Of a stretch of 64,000 bases of DNA, positions 54,860-64,000 are shown in pieces (the first letter of the stretch is position 1; each line of letters starts with the position of its first letter). The position numbers and the translations under genes are program-made. Source of the stretch: Terramyces sp. JEL0728 (Eukaryota > Chytridiomycota > Chytridiomycetes > Rhizophydiales > Terramycetaceae); contig JADIIU010000007.1 of NCBI GenBank assembly GCA_027603945.1, positions 124,001 through 188,000 of the forward strand. Reading direction: 5' to 3'. The notes below the pieces were generated by a model. It saw nothing but the letters and a program-made list of their open reading frames with translations, had not been told where the DNA came from and did not search any database.

Positions 54860-56265
54860 ATGCAAGACGAAATCTTGGAACAAGTGATTAGGTACACGGA
54901 GCATATGCAAGATGGCGAAATAGAATCAATTGCTGGTGGTTTCTCCAACTTGAGTGTATCTCCCAAGTTCCAGAAATTTTTAGGCACTGTTGCACTTATG
55001 GATACGCTATACATAGATGACAAAATGTCTCTGAAATATTTGCCAATCTTGAAAATAATATTAAAGGAAAACGACTCTCTGGAACGGATGACTATCGATA
55101 GGACATTTAATTTCATCAAATTGATAGAATACGTCTTTATCAACTGTAAAATGCTCTCTGTGTTTGATATTATGAGTAGCATTTATTTAATGTAGATCTC
55201 GATGGAGCTTCCACTTTTTCAATTTGCGGAATTAATTGGAGACTTGGGACTATGGTTAAGCTAGAGATTCACTCGTGCCAGCTTGATTTTGTAAATAATG
55301 GAGTGTCGACATTTCATTTATTGTGCAGTGGATTAAAAGGAAACAAGTATATTTCAGAATTGTGTATCACTCATTGTTTCTTGACTGATGTGCATTGCCA
55401 GGATATGGTAAACCTCTTATCGAGTACTAAATGTGTCTCTGCGCTAGTAATCTACGGAAATAACTTTAAAGCAGACTCAATACACGCAATATGCAGTGCA
55501 ATCAAAGAATCCAACACAATTAGAAAACTCGACTTGTCACAAAAAAATATGGATACAAAAAGTTTGTTGCATTTGTTTGAGTTTGTAGAAGAATATCAAA
55601 ATTTGGAAGGATTGGCTTTATTTGAAGTTAAGCTTGAAGATGAAGCTGTAGAATTATTGAATCGGGTGTTGAAAAAGAGTAGGCTAACCTCATTGAATTG
55701 TCTAGGGTCAAAAACCACCGCCAAAGGTTTCAAAGCACTCACAGAAACAATTGCGCACCACGAGTATTTGGAAGAAGTGGATTTGACCGATATTGACGCG
55801 GGCGACCATCACCTGCAATGTAAATACGTGGGGGAGATGATAAGAATTAACAAAACCATGTACAAGCTGGTATTCGAGAACTTTGACACCCTCTACATCG
55901 ATGAAATTATTAACGGACTAAAGGACAATTTTTATTTAAGCGGAATTAACCAGGAGGATGAAGATAACCATGACTTTCACCTAATTGAATACACAGATAG
56001 AAACAAAATCATTCATAATCATGCCGCGCTTGATTTCATAAACGGATCAAGAGCATTAATTATTACTACATTTCCAAACGATCTGAAGCTGTATATTTGT
56101 CGGTACTTGGCAGTTGGCTGTATGATCCCAAAATCGAAACAAAAATTAATAGTTTCCACTTTTCTAGATTTCAAATCAATCGGATCGTTGGCCAGCGACG
56201 AGGATTTTAGTCGCTCTGTTCTTCTGGATGCATGCACCAAACATCAAAACGAAAACAAATCTTAA
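54860..56265 (+). CDS. Leucine-rich repeat protein (RNI type), unknown
   Basis: Two exons (54860..55175, 55196..56265; 20-nt intron) give 461 residues. An N-terminal helical region of about 100 residues precedes six or so ribonuclease-inhibitor-like LRRs: ISELCITHCFLTDVHCQDMV, VSALVIYGNNFKADSIHAIC, IRKLDLSQKNMDTKSLLHLF, LEGLALFEVKLEDEAVELL, LEEVDLTDIDAGDHHL. The last 150 residues are non-repetitive, ending near SVLLDACTKHQNENKS. LRRs of this type bind other proteins; NOD-like or RanGAP-like relatives exist, but no effector domain is seen. Divergent functions cannot be ranked. Confidence 0.8.
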
Positions 56266-56294
56266 TTGTAAATACATTATTGCAACACATTTTA

Positions 56295-58062
56295 TTAATT
56301 GTTTTGGTATTCTCGTAGTATTTTAACGAAATTTTGAGTGTCGTCTGATTTGCGCTTTAGCAACTACGTTAGAAATTAAAGTACATGTCCGACTTCATAG
56401 ATTTGCATACTACCATCTAATGATCCGCACGCTATTTTACTTCCGAGTTTATCCCAAGACAGTCTGTTGAAGCCGTGGCCATTTTGTGCACTAATGGTTG
56501 ATATTGGGATCTCAGAGGTAATGAGGTTGTAAAGGTCTAAATTGCCCGACCCGTCTACACTCGCAAAGACCGAAGGAGAAGTTGGGCACCACTTTACGTC
56601 TGTAATAAAATCTCTGGATTCTTCAAACGATTTGATTGGTTTGATAGCGGCCGAGGAAGTTTTATACTGCTGAGTGTTCCATAACTTTACTGTCCAGTCA
56701 AACGAACTGGACAGCATCAAGTTCTGGAAATCTGGGTGCTTTGAAGGGTGAGTGTCTAGTGCAGTCACACAACTGCTATGGTCATCGTACAGCATATTAA
56801 AGTCAATGCCAGCCTTAATTCCAGCCCGTTCAAAGCGATTAACTTGGTATATTCTCCCCTTTTCCGATCCAACATATAAAATTGAAGTTTCAGAGTTTTG
56901 AAAGGCGTGGCAGGTTACAGACACATCGTCAGCCAGGTTCCTATCTTGCGACAAAGTAATTTCAATAATTTCCTGGCATTAAAGTGCCTTACCTGAGGAT
57001 TAGCCAAGGTATCCAGCTGCCAGGTGCAGACTACTCCATCTGTTGAGGTAGATACCAAATTATGTGCATTTTGAGTACCAACTATCGACATGGAATATAC
57101 AGGGTGAGAGTGGCCGGGAGAAGATAGCGACGTGGAAAGAACTGGTGTGTTTTTGGACCTTGTGTCCCATATTAAAACTTGACCGGAATAAGTCCCCCCT
57201 AACACTAAAGAGGGATGGAAAGGGGAGAATCTAGCAGTTGTTACATCAGACTATGTAAGAAATATCTACCTGGGCATGCAGGACAAATTCAGGTCTTTCA
57301 GACAGGTGAAGATTCCACACTAGCACAAGTCCGTCAGACTCGTTGATATTGGTAGGGTTTTTGTTGTAAGATGCAAGGCACAACTCTGGAAAGAGCGTTG
57401 ACCAATCCAAATCCGTGATTTGCCTATTGCGAGTCCATCTGTCGTGTTGAAATTGTTTGTAGAGTTGTATCTCAGATGTGTTCTTTTGTTGGGTGATTCC
57501 CTGAGTATAGTCAATCAAATAATCGTATTCCTCTTCCAGTGCTCTTTCCATCATCTTGGAGGACCGTTCGAAAAACTCGTTGAAATCCCCTGAATTCAAC
57601 AAATTCAACTTTTCCGTTTCTGTTAATTCTGCGACTGGAGCAGCAACATCTTCCTGAACAAAATTATCCGAAACTATTTTTTCAGAGGTGACTTCCTTTG
57701 CTTCAGCAGCTACTGGGATGTCGTCAGTCTGCATTTCTTTGGAGTACATGACTCTTTCTTCTGGCAAAAAGTCGAAAACTCCAATGCTTTCGATTGACAA
57801 TTCCTTGGCTATTGTTGGTTTTGGCTCCTCTGCTGGTATTGCTTGTGCACTAGTATCCCGAAGGCTGTTTTTCCACTCATTTCCAGGAGGTCCAATTAGC
57901 GAATTTACTAGCTCCTCTACTTCCTTGCTAGAGATCTTGTTAATCGATGATTACTGAAGAATACAAAGTTACAGTTTCGGAACGCATTAGCTTTGCTTGT
58001 TTCAGTTGAAGCAATCTCTCCCTCTTCTTTTCAATCTCCCTTTTCCTTTCGCTTTCCATCAT
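56295..58062 (-). CDS. Cytoplasmic dynein 1 intermediate chain
   Basis: Five exons with introns of 19, 19, 20 and 21 nt (first at 57936-57954) give 562 residues. The N-terminus is a charged single helix ([20 protein letters not shown]) that in this family binds dynactin p150 and NudE, followed by [13 protein letters not shown] and KEMQTDDIP, a TQT-like light-chain (LC8/Tctex) binding motif. Six WD40 repeats follow ([88 protein letters not shown]). The chain bridges dynein heavy chain and cargo adaptors; a dynactin p24-like gene lies at 36743. Start codon is 23 bp from CSTF2. Confidence 0.95.
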
Positions 58063-58085
58063 TTCCAAGTGAATTTTTTCTTAAA
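58063..58085. promoter_or_regulatory. 23-bp bidirectional start region (dynein IC / CSTF2)
   Basis: Only 23 bp separate the divergent start codons at 58062 and 58086. Both are set by conserved N-termini (the basic helix and RRM of the two proteins). Confidence 0.65.
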
Positions 58086-58877
58086 ATGTCCAACAAATCT
58101 GGAAGCAAATCAGTTTTTGTGGGAAATATCCCGTATGATATGACTGAAACACAATTGACGGACATCTTTTCTGAAGTCGGGCAAGTACTCAAGATGAGGT
58201 TTGTGTTTGATCGGGATACAGGAAAGCCAAAAGGTTTTGGATTTTGTACATTTCAAGACGCCGAAACAGCAGCTAGTGCTATAAGGAATCTAAATAATTA
58301 TGATATCAATGGCAGACAGTTAAAAGTTGCGTATGCGGATAATGATGACGACGCACCGGTAAAGAAGGAAGAATCTCTGGATGTACCTGGATTGATAAAG
58401 TCAATTTCCCCAATGGAAATCACTTCAATCTTGGCAAATTTAAAAGGAATGATCCAAAAGGATCCAAACCAAGCAACTGCGATGCTGGCAGCGGATCCCC
58501 CACTAGCATATGCAGTTTTCCAAGCGCTAGTAACCATGAATTTGGTGGACCAACAATCAATGACAGTAATTATTAACTTACCCAGAAAATTCTACAGACA
58601 AAGTTCCCAGCAACCTCTGGATTTCAGCCTCCTGTCCAACCTGCTATGCAGCCAATGGCTCCTATGCAACAACCCATGCCCTATGCTCAAACTGCAAACC
58701 ACCCTATGCAGGCACAACAGATTCAAGACCAGCAAAAGGTATATTTCTCTAATCTAGCAACTTTTATTACAAATTGTGAATCTCACTCCAGAGCAGATTC
58801 TAACATTCCCTCCAGATGAACGACACAAGATTTTGCAATTAAAAGCGCAACTGCTAGGCGGTGCTGCACCTCAATAA
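58086..58877 (+). CDS. CSTF2: Cleavage stimulation factor 64 kDa subunit (CSTF2)
   Basis: Three exons with introns of 20 and 19 nt give 250 residues. An RRM (residues 12-90) shows RNP2 VFVGNIP and RNP1 KGFGFCTF. The hinge domain (about 110-160, SPMEITSILANLKGMI, DPNQATAMLAADPPLAYAVF) binds CSTF3. A short Pro/Gln/Met-rich linker (PAMQPMAPMQQPMPYAQ) leads to the C-terminal helical domain QIVNLTPEQILTFPPDERHK. CstF-64 binds the GU-rich downstream element in pre-mRNA 3'-end formation. The linker is far shorter than in animals (total 577 residues in human). Confidence 0.96.
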
Positions 58878-58960
58878 AGAATTAATTATTTCAGAGAAAG
58901 GTATTTCAATCTTTGCCTTATCTTGAATCCAACTTGTGAAATTTTACAAGCAATCGCGAA

Positions 58961-61367
58961 ATGGACTTTTTGTTTGGAAAAGCAGAAAAAGCTACTCCCG
59001 ATGCTTCATCAACAATTGACAAGTTATGCGACAGAGTAAGAGATTCTACTCTGCTAGAAGATCGTCGCAGTGCAGTGCAAGGGTTGCGTGGATTAGCAAG
59101 AGATTGGCAAGTGGTAATTCACATTGACTGTAGCAAGTAGGAACAAAAGGGATGCCGTCATTAATAAATGTGCTTCAGAATGATCGAATGGATGTGGAAA
59201 TTATCAAATTAACCCTGGAGACGTTAAATATATTGTGTTCAACAAATGGGGATGACGATATGGGGAAAACATTGACCGAAATTTTTGTGAAGGATGCTCA
59301 GAATATCTCCCTCTTATTGGATATCCTTGCAGAAGTTGATTTCTATGTCCGATTCAACTGCGTGCAATTAATTACCACATTGTTCAATAACGTGGGGAAT
59401 GCATTGCACGAAGGCATTTTAACAAGCCCCCTTGGAATATCAAGACTGATTGATTTGCTGGATGACCGCCGTGAAATTATTAGAAATGGCAAGCTGGTTT
59501 TAACTGTAGATGGATTACTGCTGCTCATTTCTCTGACCGCAAACAATGCTGATATTCAAAAAATTGTTGCATTCGAAAATGCCTTTGACAGGCTATTTTC
59601 AATTATTATGGAAGAGGGCTCGATTGAAGGAGATATAATTGTTCAAGATTGCCTTCAGCTAATGTGCAACCTGCTAAAGCACAATGCCTCAAACCAAGTA
59701 GCATTTGTTAATATCAGAATCTATTTAGAGAAACTAGCTGTATTAAAAAGGTCCCTCATTTGTTGGTGTATAGAGATGCAAATGGACAATCCGTCAGCTT
59801 GGCTAAAAATCGAGATGAATTATCTGAACAAAAAATTGCAAATATCACTTCTGTATTAGAATTGATTCGAATTTTAGTTGAAGGAAATAATCAGAATACC
59901 ACCATCAACCAAAATCTATTTGGACAGTCCAATATGGTAGCGGCCTTATTTGAACTTGGAATGACCACACACATGCCTTTGAATATTCGGATTCAGTCTT
60001 TATTGGCTGTTGGCGATGTAATCAACTTGCATGAAGTCAATAGAGATAGGTTTTCCAGATGCTCAGCAAAGATGTCGATCCAAGCAGAACACACTGGATT
60101 GCCAAACCAAAAACCCCCACCAGGCACCCTTACCCAGAGTGCAATGGCTCTTATCCAAACAGCAATGGGGAAAAATCCATTTGGGCTGCAAAGTGCCGCA
60201 ACATACGCCTTTAGATGCTATATTGAGGATAATATGGAAGGGCAGATTGCAATTTCAACTTCATTAAAGCCATCTAGTGACTCTGAAACTGGAAGTTTGA
60301 TTGTTGCAAACCTATTGGACCTGACCACCGCACGAAAGGACCCGTGGGTGCTGTGGTTTGCAGCAAATATGCTGTTGCATTCTCTGCATCGAAATCCGCA
60401 CTCGCAAGACCTTGCATTGTCAGTTATATTCCAAGAACACGGAGGTACTTGAAACTAATGTAGAAACTATTTCATTAATCCACAAAGTCTGTTATACGCT
60501 GTTATGTGCAAGCAGAGACAACCTAGACCCAAAAGTTCAAATCGGCCTCCTATCACTACTGGCGGTATGGCTTTTTGAAAATACCAAGGTGGTTAAAGAG
60601 TTTCTGTCTGAAGGATCCAACATACAATATGTACTTTTAGTTAACGCAGCTTGTGGAGCAAATCAACCATGCCTCTGGAATCGATCCAATTGTTCAAGGT
60701 TTGGCAGCATTCCTGTATGGATTAGTTTTTGAATTCAATGATGACAGTGAACCGACTTTTACCAGGTGAGTGTAAATTGACGATAGGGCGAATCTTCAAA
60801 ATGTTGTGAGTAGTCGAATAGGCGTAGATAATTTTCTATCTCGAGCCCAAAGACTAAAAGAATCCAAACCATATCTATCAAACAGTGACGATCTGGAAAA
60901 TCCTTTCGATCATGTATTCCTCGATTTTTTAAAGTCACATCTAGATCAAATCACCAGATCTGTTACTGTATTCAAACCCAGAACAGTTTCTAGCAAGCCA
61001 AAGACATCAGGTATATTCTGGTAACCATAGAAAACGTCAATGATAGCCAATTAAAAATAATTTCTTTAACAAAGTCATTGCAGGGTAAGGATGCTGAAAT
61101 CGCACAGTTGCGTCAGGAAATTGAACAGCTTAAATATGTAAAGAGGTCTCCGGTAATTATTTTTAATACCAGTCGCCCCAGCCGCAGAAATCAAACTTTG
61201 AGATCGAGTCTCTCCGCCAGCAATTAAAAGAAAAGGACGAGAGAGCAAAAGAAATCGAAGAAGAGCAAGAAGACCTGCTCTTGTGTTTGGCTGATCAAGA
61301 AATCGAGATCCAAAATTTAAAAGAAAGGCTAAAAACACACGGCGAGGTGTTTGAAGATGATGAATAA
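58961..61367 (+). CDS. USO1: Vesicle-tethering factor USO1/p115
   Basis: Nine exons with introns of 19-21 nt, one of them GC-AG (59489-59509), give 748 residues. The armadillo head starts MDFLFGK and STIDKLCDRVRDSTLLEDRR; conserved blocks are LTSPLGISRLIDLLDDRREI, QKIVAFENAFDRLFSII and LQLMCNLLKHNASNQ. The tail is coiled coil and ends EDLLLCLADQEIEIQNLK with an acidic terminus (EDDE) like the acidic tail of p115. It tethers COPII vesicles with Rab1/YPT1, encoded at 8550-9267, and with COG. The coiled tail is short relative to yeast Uso1. Confidence 0.95.
59489..59509 (+). other. 21-nt in-frame GC-AG intron (USO1)
   Basis: The segment begins GCAAGCTGG and ends TAACTGTAG. It is divisible by three and has no stop, so translation could run through it, inserting GKLVLTV. 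Removing it gives the conserved p115 sequence REIIRNDGLLLLISLT, where relatives read REVIRNDGVLLLQ. This supports real splicing of a GC donor. Confidence 0.75.
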
Positions 61368-61467
61368 ACTCATTGCACTCTGTTTAATTTTCACAAATTC
61401 GTTAAGCCAGTACATACAATGGCATTTCCATGTCCAGTCTGTGCTGACAAGAAAAACTTTTCCGTCA

Positions 61468-62094
61468 ATGGCCAAAACCAAAGCAGAAAAAGAAGCTCCA
61501 ATTGCAACCAGATCATCATCCAGACTTCAAGGCAAGCCTGTTGAGGAAGCAGTAGCAAAGAAGATAAAGAAAGTTGCAGCAAAGAAGGTGGTAAAGGAAG
61601 AAGCAGTCAACGAAGCAGATGTGGAGGAAGAAGCCCCCACCAGCACCAAAACATTGAAAATTGGAGATCACATCCCATCCATTGAATTGGAAACTGAAGA
61701 TGAAGAGTCTGTTGATTTGTTGGAAATCTCCAAAAAGGCTGGTGTTGTAGTTTTCTTTTATCCAAAAGCATCTACCCCTGGTTGCACTATCCAAGGCTGT
61801 ACTTATCGAGATCACCACTCTGAGTTTGCGGAATTAGGCTACAAAGTCTATGGGTGCTCTGCCGACTCTGTCAAAAGCCAAAGTAGCTTCAAGACCAAGC
61901 AAAACTTCAATTACCATCTCTTTAGTGATCCAAAGTTCAAATTGATTGGCGCAATAGGTGCTAGAGCCCCTGGGAACAAAGTAACCAGATCTAGACTGGT
62001 GATTGAAAAGGGAGGTAAAGTTCTCGATATCCAAATTAAAGTCTCGCCAAAGACTGATACTACTGATGCATTGGAATTTATTAAGGGCTTGTAA
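61468..62094 (+). CDS. DOT5: Nuclear peroxiredoxin (PrxQ/DOT5 type) with Lys-rich tail
   Basis: A single exon of 208 residues. Residues 1-55 are Lys/Ala/Glu-rich (KAEKEAPIATRSSSR, KIKKVAAKKVVKEEA), resembling a nuclear-targeting or chromatin-binding tail. The peroxiredoxin domain follows, with the CP-x4-CR site in PGCTIQGCTYRD, catalytic Thr in STPGCT, KVYGCSADS, and FSDPKFKLIGAIGAR. CP and resolving Cys five apart place it in the PrxQ/BCP class, like yeast nuclear Dot5. The ATG at 61468 gives the basic tail; an overlapping frame before it is not conserved. Confidence 0.9.
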   Translation: MAKTKAEKEAPIATRSSSRLQGKPVEEAVAKKIKKVAAKKVVKEEAVNEADVEEEAPTSTKTLKIGDHIPSIELETEDEESVDLLEISKKAGVVVFFYPKASTPGCTIQGCTYRDHHSEFAELGYKVYGCSADSVKSQSSFKTKQNFNYHLFSDPKFKLIGAIGARAPGNKVTRSRLVIEKGGKVLDIQIKVSPKTDTTDALEFIKGL

Positions 62095-62178
62095 TACTTA
62101 ATAAATATAGCTTCAATTAATTTTTCGCACAAGATGAACTCGAAACAAAAAGAGGACATTGCATTCAAGAGGTTGAAT

Positions 62179-63215
62179 TCATCTGGAAAGTTTATTAAAA
62201 TCCTGATTAGTAGATTTTTTAATACTTGCGCTGTTTCTAGCCTGCACATTAATGACAGAGTCCCTTAAGGATTCCGATGTAACTTCAGAATATTTGGCTG
62301 ATGACGCTGATACATTCAATGTAGTGCAGATGTTGGAATTTAATGCATTGTCGGTGAATGTATAGCTGCTACTGAGGTATATATAAACTGCAAGTGCGTG
62401 GATCCATGGTGTCACTTGAGCCATATTATTTGTGGTATTATCCAATTGGCCATTTTTGACAACACAGATTATGCTGGCACCAAGTAGATACGTCGAAGTA
62501 CCAATCAAGAAAAAGTAGTCGATCCCGTTGAACTCGAAAGCAATTTTATGGACAAGTTCTTTTCGGGGTATGTTGAGCTGCTCGCTTAATTTTGCTATGA
62601 AAATCACGCTGGCGAATATGTAGATTATTGCTTCGATTCCTGCAGACACGCCTAGAAATACAAAATACGGCTAAATGAATAATTTGTTACTCCTTTATAA
62701 CTGCTTTGAGCAATTGGACCAAATTCAACTCCCATCGCACGTGGTATAAATACGAGTAATGAATACACGGTATAAAATATCCTAGTTATCACTCCGGCTG
62801 CAATCATTACTAGTATGGTATTTTTGATGATGCAGCTCGTTTTGAAAACTGCTGCCGTCCTTTTCCAAATCATCACAAAAAGCGATAGCGGGACAAACAT
62901 ATTGCAAAAGATGACTGGTGGATACAGGTTTTCTACAAACCTCGGCAACACTGGATATGGAGCTATCAAATAATCTAGCAGTATATAATTCATCGAAATC
63001 ACAATTAAATTGTTTAGAGCTGCAAACGAGGCAAAAATATAAATGGTGTGCTTCCATAGTCTCCATTTCCTAAATAATATTGACAGGATACTTCCCCATT
63101 TGGATAGCGCTAATCCTAGTATCAACACTCCAGGGCACCACCAGCTGTTCGCTGCCCTATCTGACATGAAAAATAAAAGTAGTGACATCACTAAATTTAT
63201 GCTAATCCTTTGCAT
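62179..63215 (-). CDS. Multi-pass membrane protein, about seven TM segments, unknown
   Basis: Two exons split by a 20-nt intron (near 62673) give 338 residues. A hydrophobic N-terminus (MQRISINLVMSLLLFFM) may be a signal peptide or first TM. Further segments are at about 32-50, 58-82, 103-125, 140-160, 185-205, 215-235 and 245-262, followed by a hydrophilic tail of about 60 residues rich in Ser, Thr and Asn. I do not recognise the family. Splicing joins QSSYKG to PYFVFLGVSAG, extending a TM. It converges on the peroxiredoxin gene and lies 30 bp from the glucanase stop. Confidence 0.72.
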
Positions 63216-63245
63216 AATATTAAAAACGAATGAAATTTATTCGAC

Positions 63246-64000
63246 TCAGAATACCCAGTTGCCGCTGTAAACTTGGATATTATTGATCAAAAAGTAGGCT
63301 TCGGATAAAGAAGTTGCTGGATTTTTGATAAAATTATCGCAAGTGCCTAGATTCGGACAATAGATGGAAAATGTAGTTCCGGCATAGTCTCCGCAAAAAG
63401 TCAAATTAATGATAAAGTACAAGTCTCTAAAATAGCCTGCTGAGCATGTGGGAGAGAAATGGTAGCCGACAATTGGAGCTCCCCAATTAGCTGGTGTCGG
63501 TTGTCCAATTTGTATATCATTTGGTATATTGTTGCGCGTGAATTGCCAGTATTTAATATATCCGTTGCTTGTGGGAACCCACTCTAACACAACAACGCCT
63601 CCGCCAAGGTTATTGAATCCTTTCCCAAAGGTATTTGCTTGTTGTACTATGGTTTGGCAGCCAGCGTTGTTTGTTATGTCACACGTATTTCCATTCATAA
63701 AACAGCCGCTGGTAGTATGTAAAGAGAATACGTTGGTACCAGTACCGTGTACTCCTTCAACAATATCGATTTCTCCTTTGAACGGCCATGGGGGAGCTGT
63801 CATCCAAATTGCTGGCCAGGAACCACAGCCAGCAGGTAAATGTGCTACATCAAATATGAATAATCCTCCTAAAAATGTTTGGATAGAATTTATACGAACA
63901 CTGTTTGGTACACCGCTGATAGCATCGTGTTTAGCTGCTATCTTGACTTGAGCGTTGACGGTATCATATGAAATCAATCCCAGTTTCTTGGCTGTTGTCC
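63246..64000 (-). CDS. GH16 endo-beta-1,3(4)-glucanase, fungal type (5' partial)
   Basis: The frame enters from the right edge and ends at 63246; at least 251 residues are visible without intron. The GH16 fold is clear: LGLISYDTVNAQVKIAA, GLFIFDVAHLPAGCGSWPAIW, the catalytic motif GEIDIVEG with both Glu residues, NVFSLHTTSGC, and conserved Cys pairs (GNTCDITNNAGC, YCPNLGTCDNF). This subfamily (MLG1-like) hydrolyses mixed-linkage or beta-1,3-glucan and is secreted. The signal peptide and N-terminal residues lie outside the window. Secretion is inferred from the disulfide-rich pattern. Confidence 0.92.
   Translation of the reverse strand, partial: TTAKKLGLISYDTVNAQVKIAAKHDAISGVPNSVRINSIQTFLGGLFIFDVAHLPAGCGSWPAIWMTAPPWPFKGEIDIVEGVHGTGTNVFSLHTTSGCFMNGNTCDITNNAGCQTIVQQANTFGKGFNNLGGGVVVLEWVPTSNGYIKYWQFTRNNIPNDIQIGQPTPANWGAPIVGYHFSPTCSAGYFRDLYFIINLTFCGDYAGTTFSIYCPNLGTCDNFIKNPATSLSEAYFLINNIQVYSGNWVF

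Overview
The window is nuclear DNA from a compact eukaryote, most likely an early-diverging zoosporic fungus or fungal relative (chytrid, Rozella or aphelid type). Fungal-type genes are present: a GWT1/PIG-W acyltransferase, a PHO80-like cyclin, a SIW14-like phosphatase, HEL2, a wax-synthase-like MBOAT enzyme, a fungal-type GH16 glucanase and a fungal-looking homeodomain factor. They sit beside genes of flagellated organisms: LRRC71, FAM161, TTLL9, a lebercilin-like protein and dynein/dynactin subunits. The species cannot be named from the sequence alone. I find about 48 protein-coding genes, one thioredoxin pseudogene and one tRNA. Most of the window is coding and many neighbours lie 10-150 bp apart.

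The dominant feature is splicing. About 135 introns can be placed because their removal restores a conserved protein. Almost all are 18-26 nt, usually 19-21 nt. They begin GTA in most cases and end in a fused branch-point/acceptor motif such as TTAACATAG or CTAACAAG. Three are best explained as GC-AG introns. One gene (a protein disulfide isomerase) needs a 4-nt microexon to build its active site. Read without splicing, most genes look frameshifted.

Layout. 1-4.5 kb: end of an unknown gene, a Ctr copper transporter, a decayed and an intact thioredoxin-like copy, a 7-TM protein and two small unknowns. 4.5-9.3 kb: ATG9, a PAS-kinase-like kinase, YPT1/Rab1. 9.5-17.6 kb: striatin and S-formylglutathione hydrolase (start codons 16 bp apart), SWP1/ribophorin II, tRNA-Met, DONSON, a coiled-coil protein, a Myb-like protein. 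18-25 kb: MBOAT enzyme, a CUL2/5-like cullin, GWT1, SIW14-like phosphatase, lebercilin-like protein. 25-31.5 kb: homeodomain gene with the longest gene-free stretch, mitochondrial GatA, NAR1, cyclin. 31.5-37.3 kb: HEL2, PDI, ferrochelatase, RPB12, a 52-residue membrane protein, dynactin p24. 37.3-53.3 kb: CCDC186, TMEM208/SND2, LRRC71, COG1, FAM161, TTLL9, an STMP1-like micropeptide, TBC1D19, ASF1. 53.5-64 kb: a glutamine/glutamate-rich unknown, an LRR protein, dynein intermediate chain, CstF-64, USO1/p115, nuclear peroxiredoxin, a second multi-TM protein and a GH16 glucanase cut by the window edge.

By function, a large share serves membrane traffic (YPT1, TBC1D19, USO1, COG1, CCDC186, ATG9), the flagellum (LRRC71, FAM161, TTLL9, lebercilin-like), dynein transport, ER protein handling (SWP1, PDI, TMEM208, GWT1) and Fe-S/heme biogenesis (NAR1, ferrochelatase). 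No viral, transposon or CRISPR sequence was recognised.
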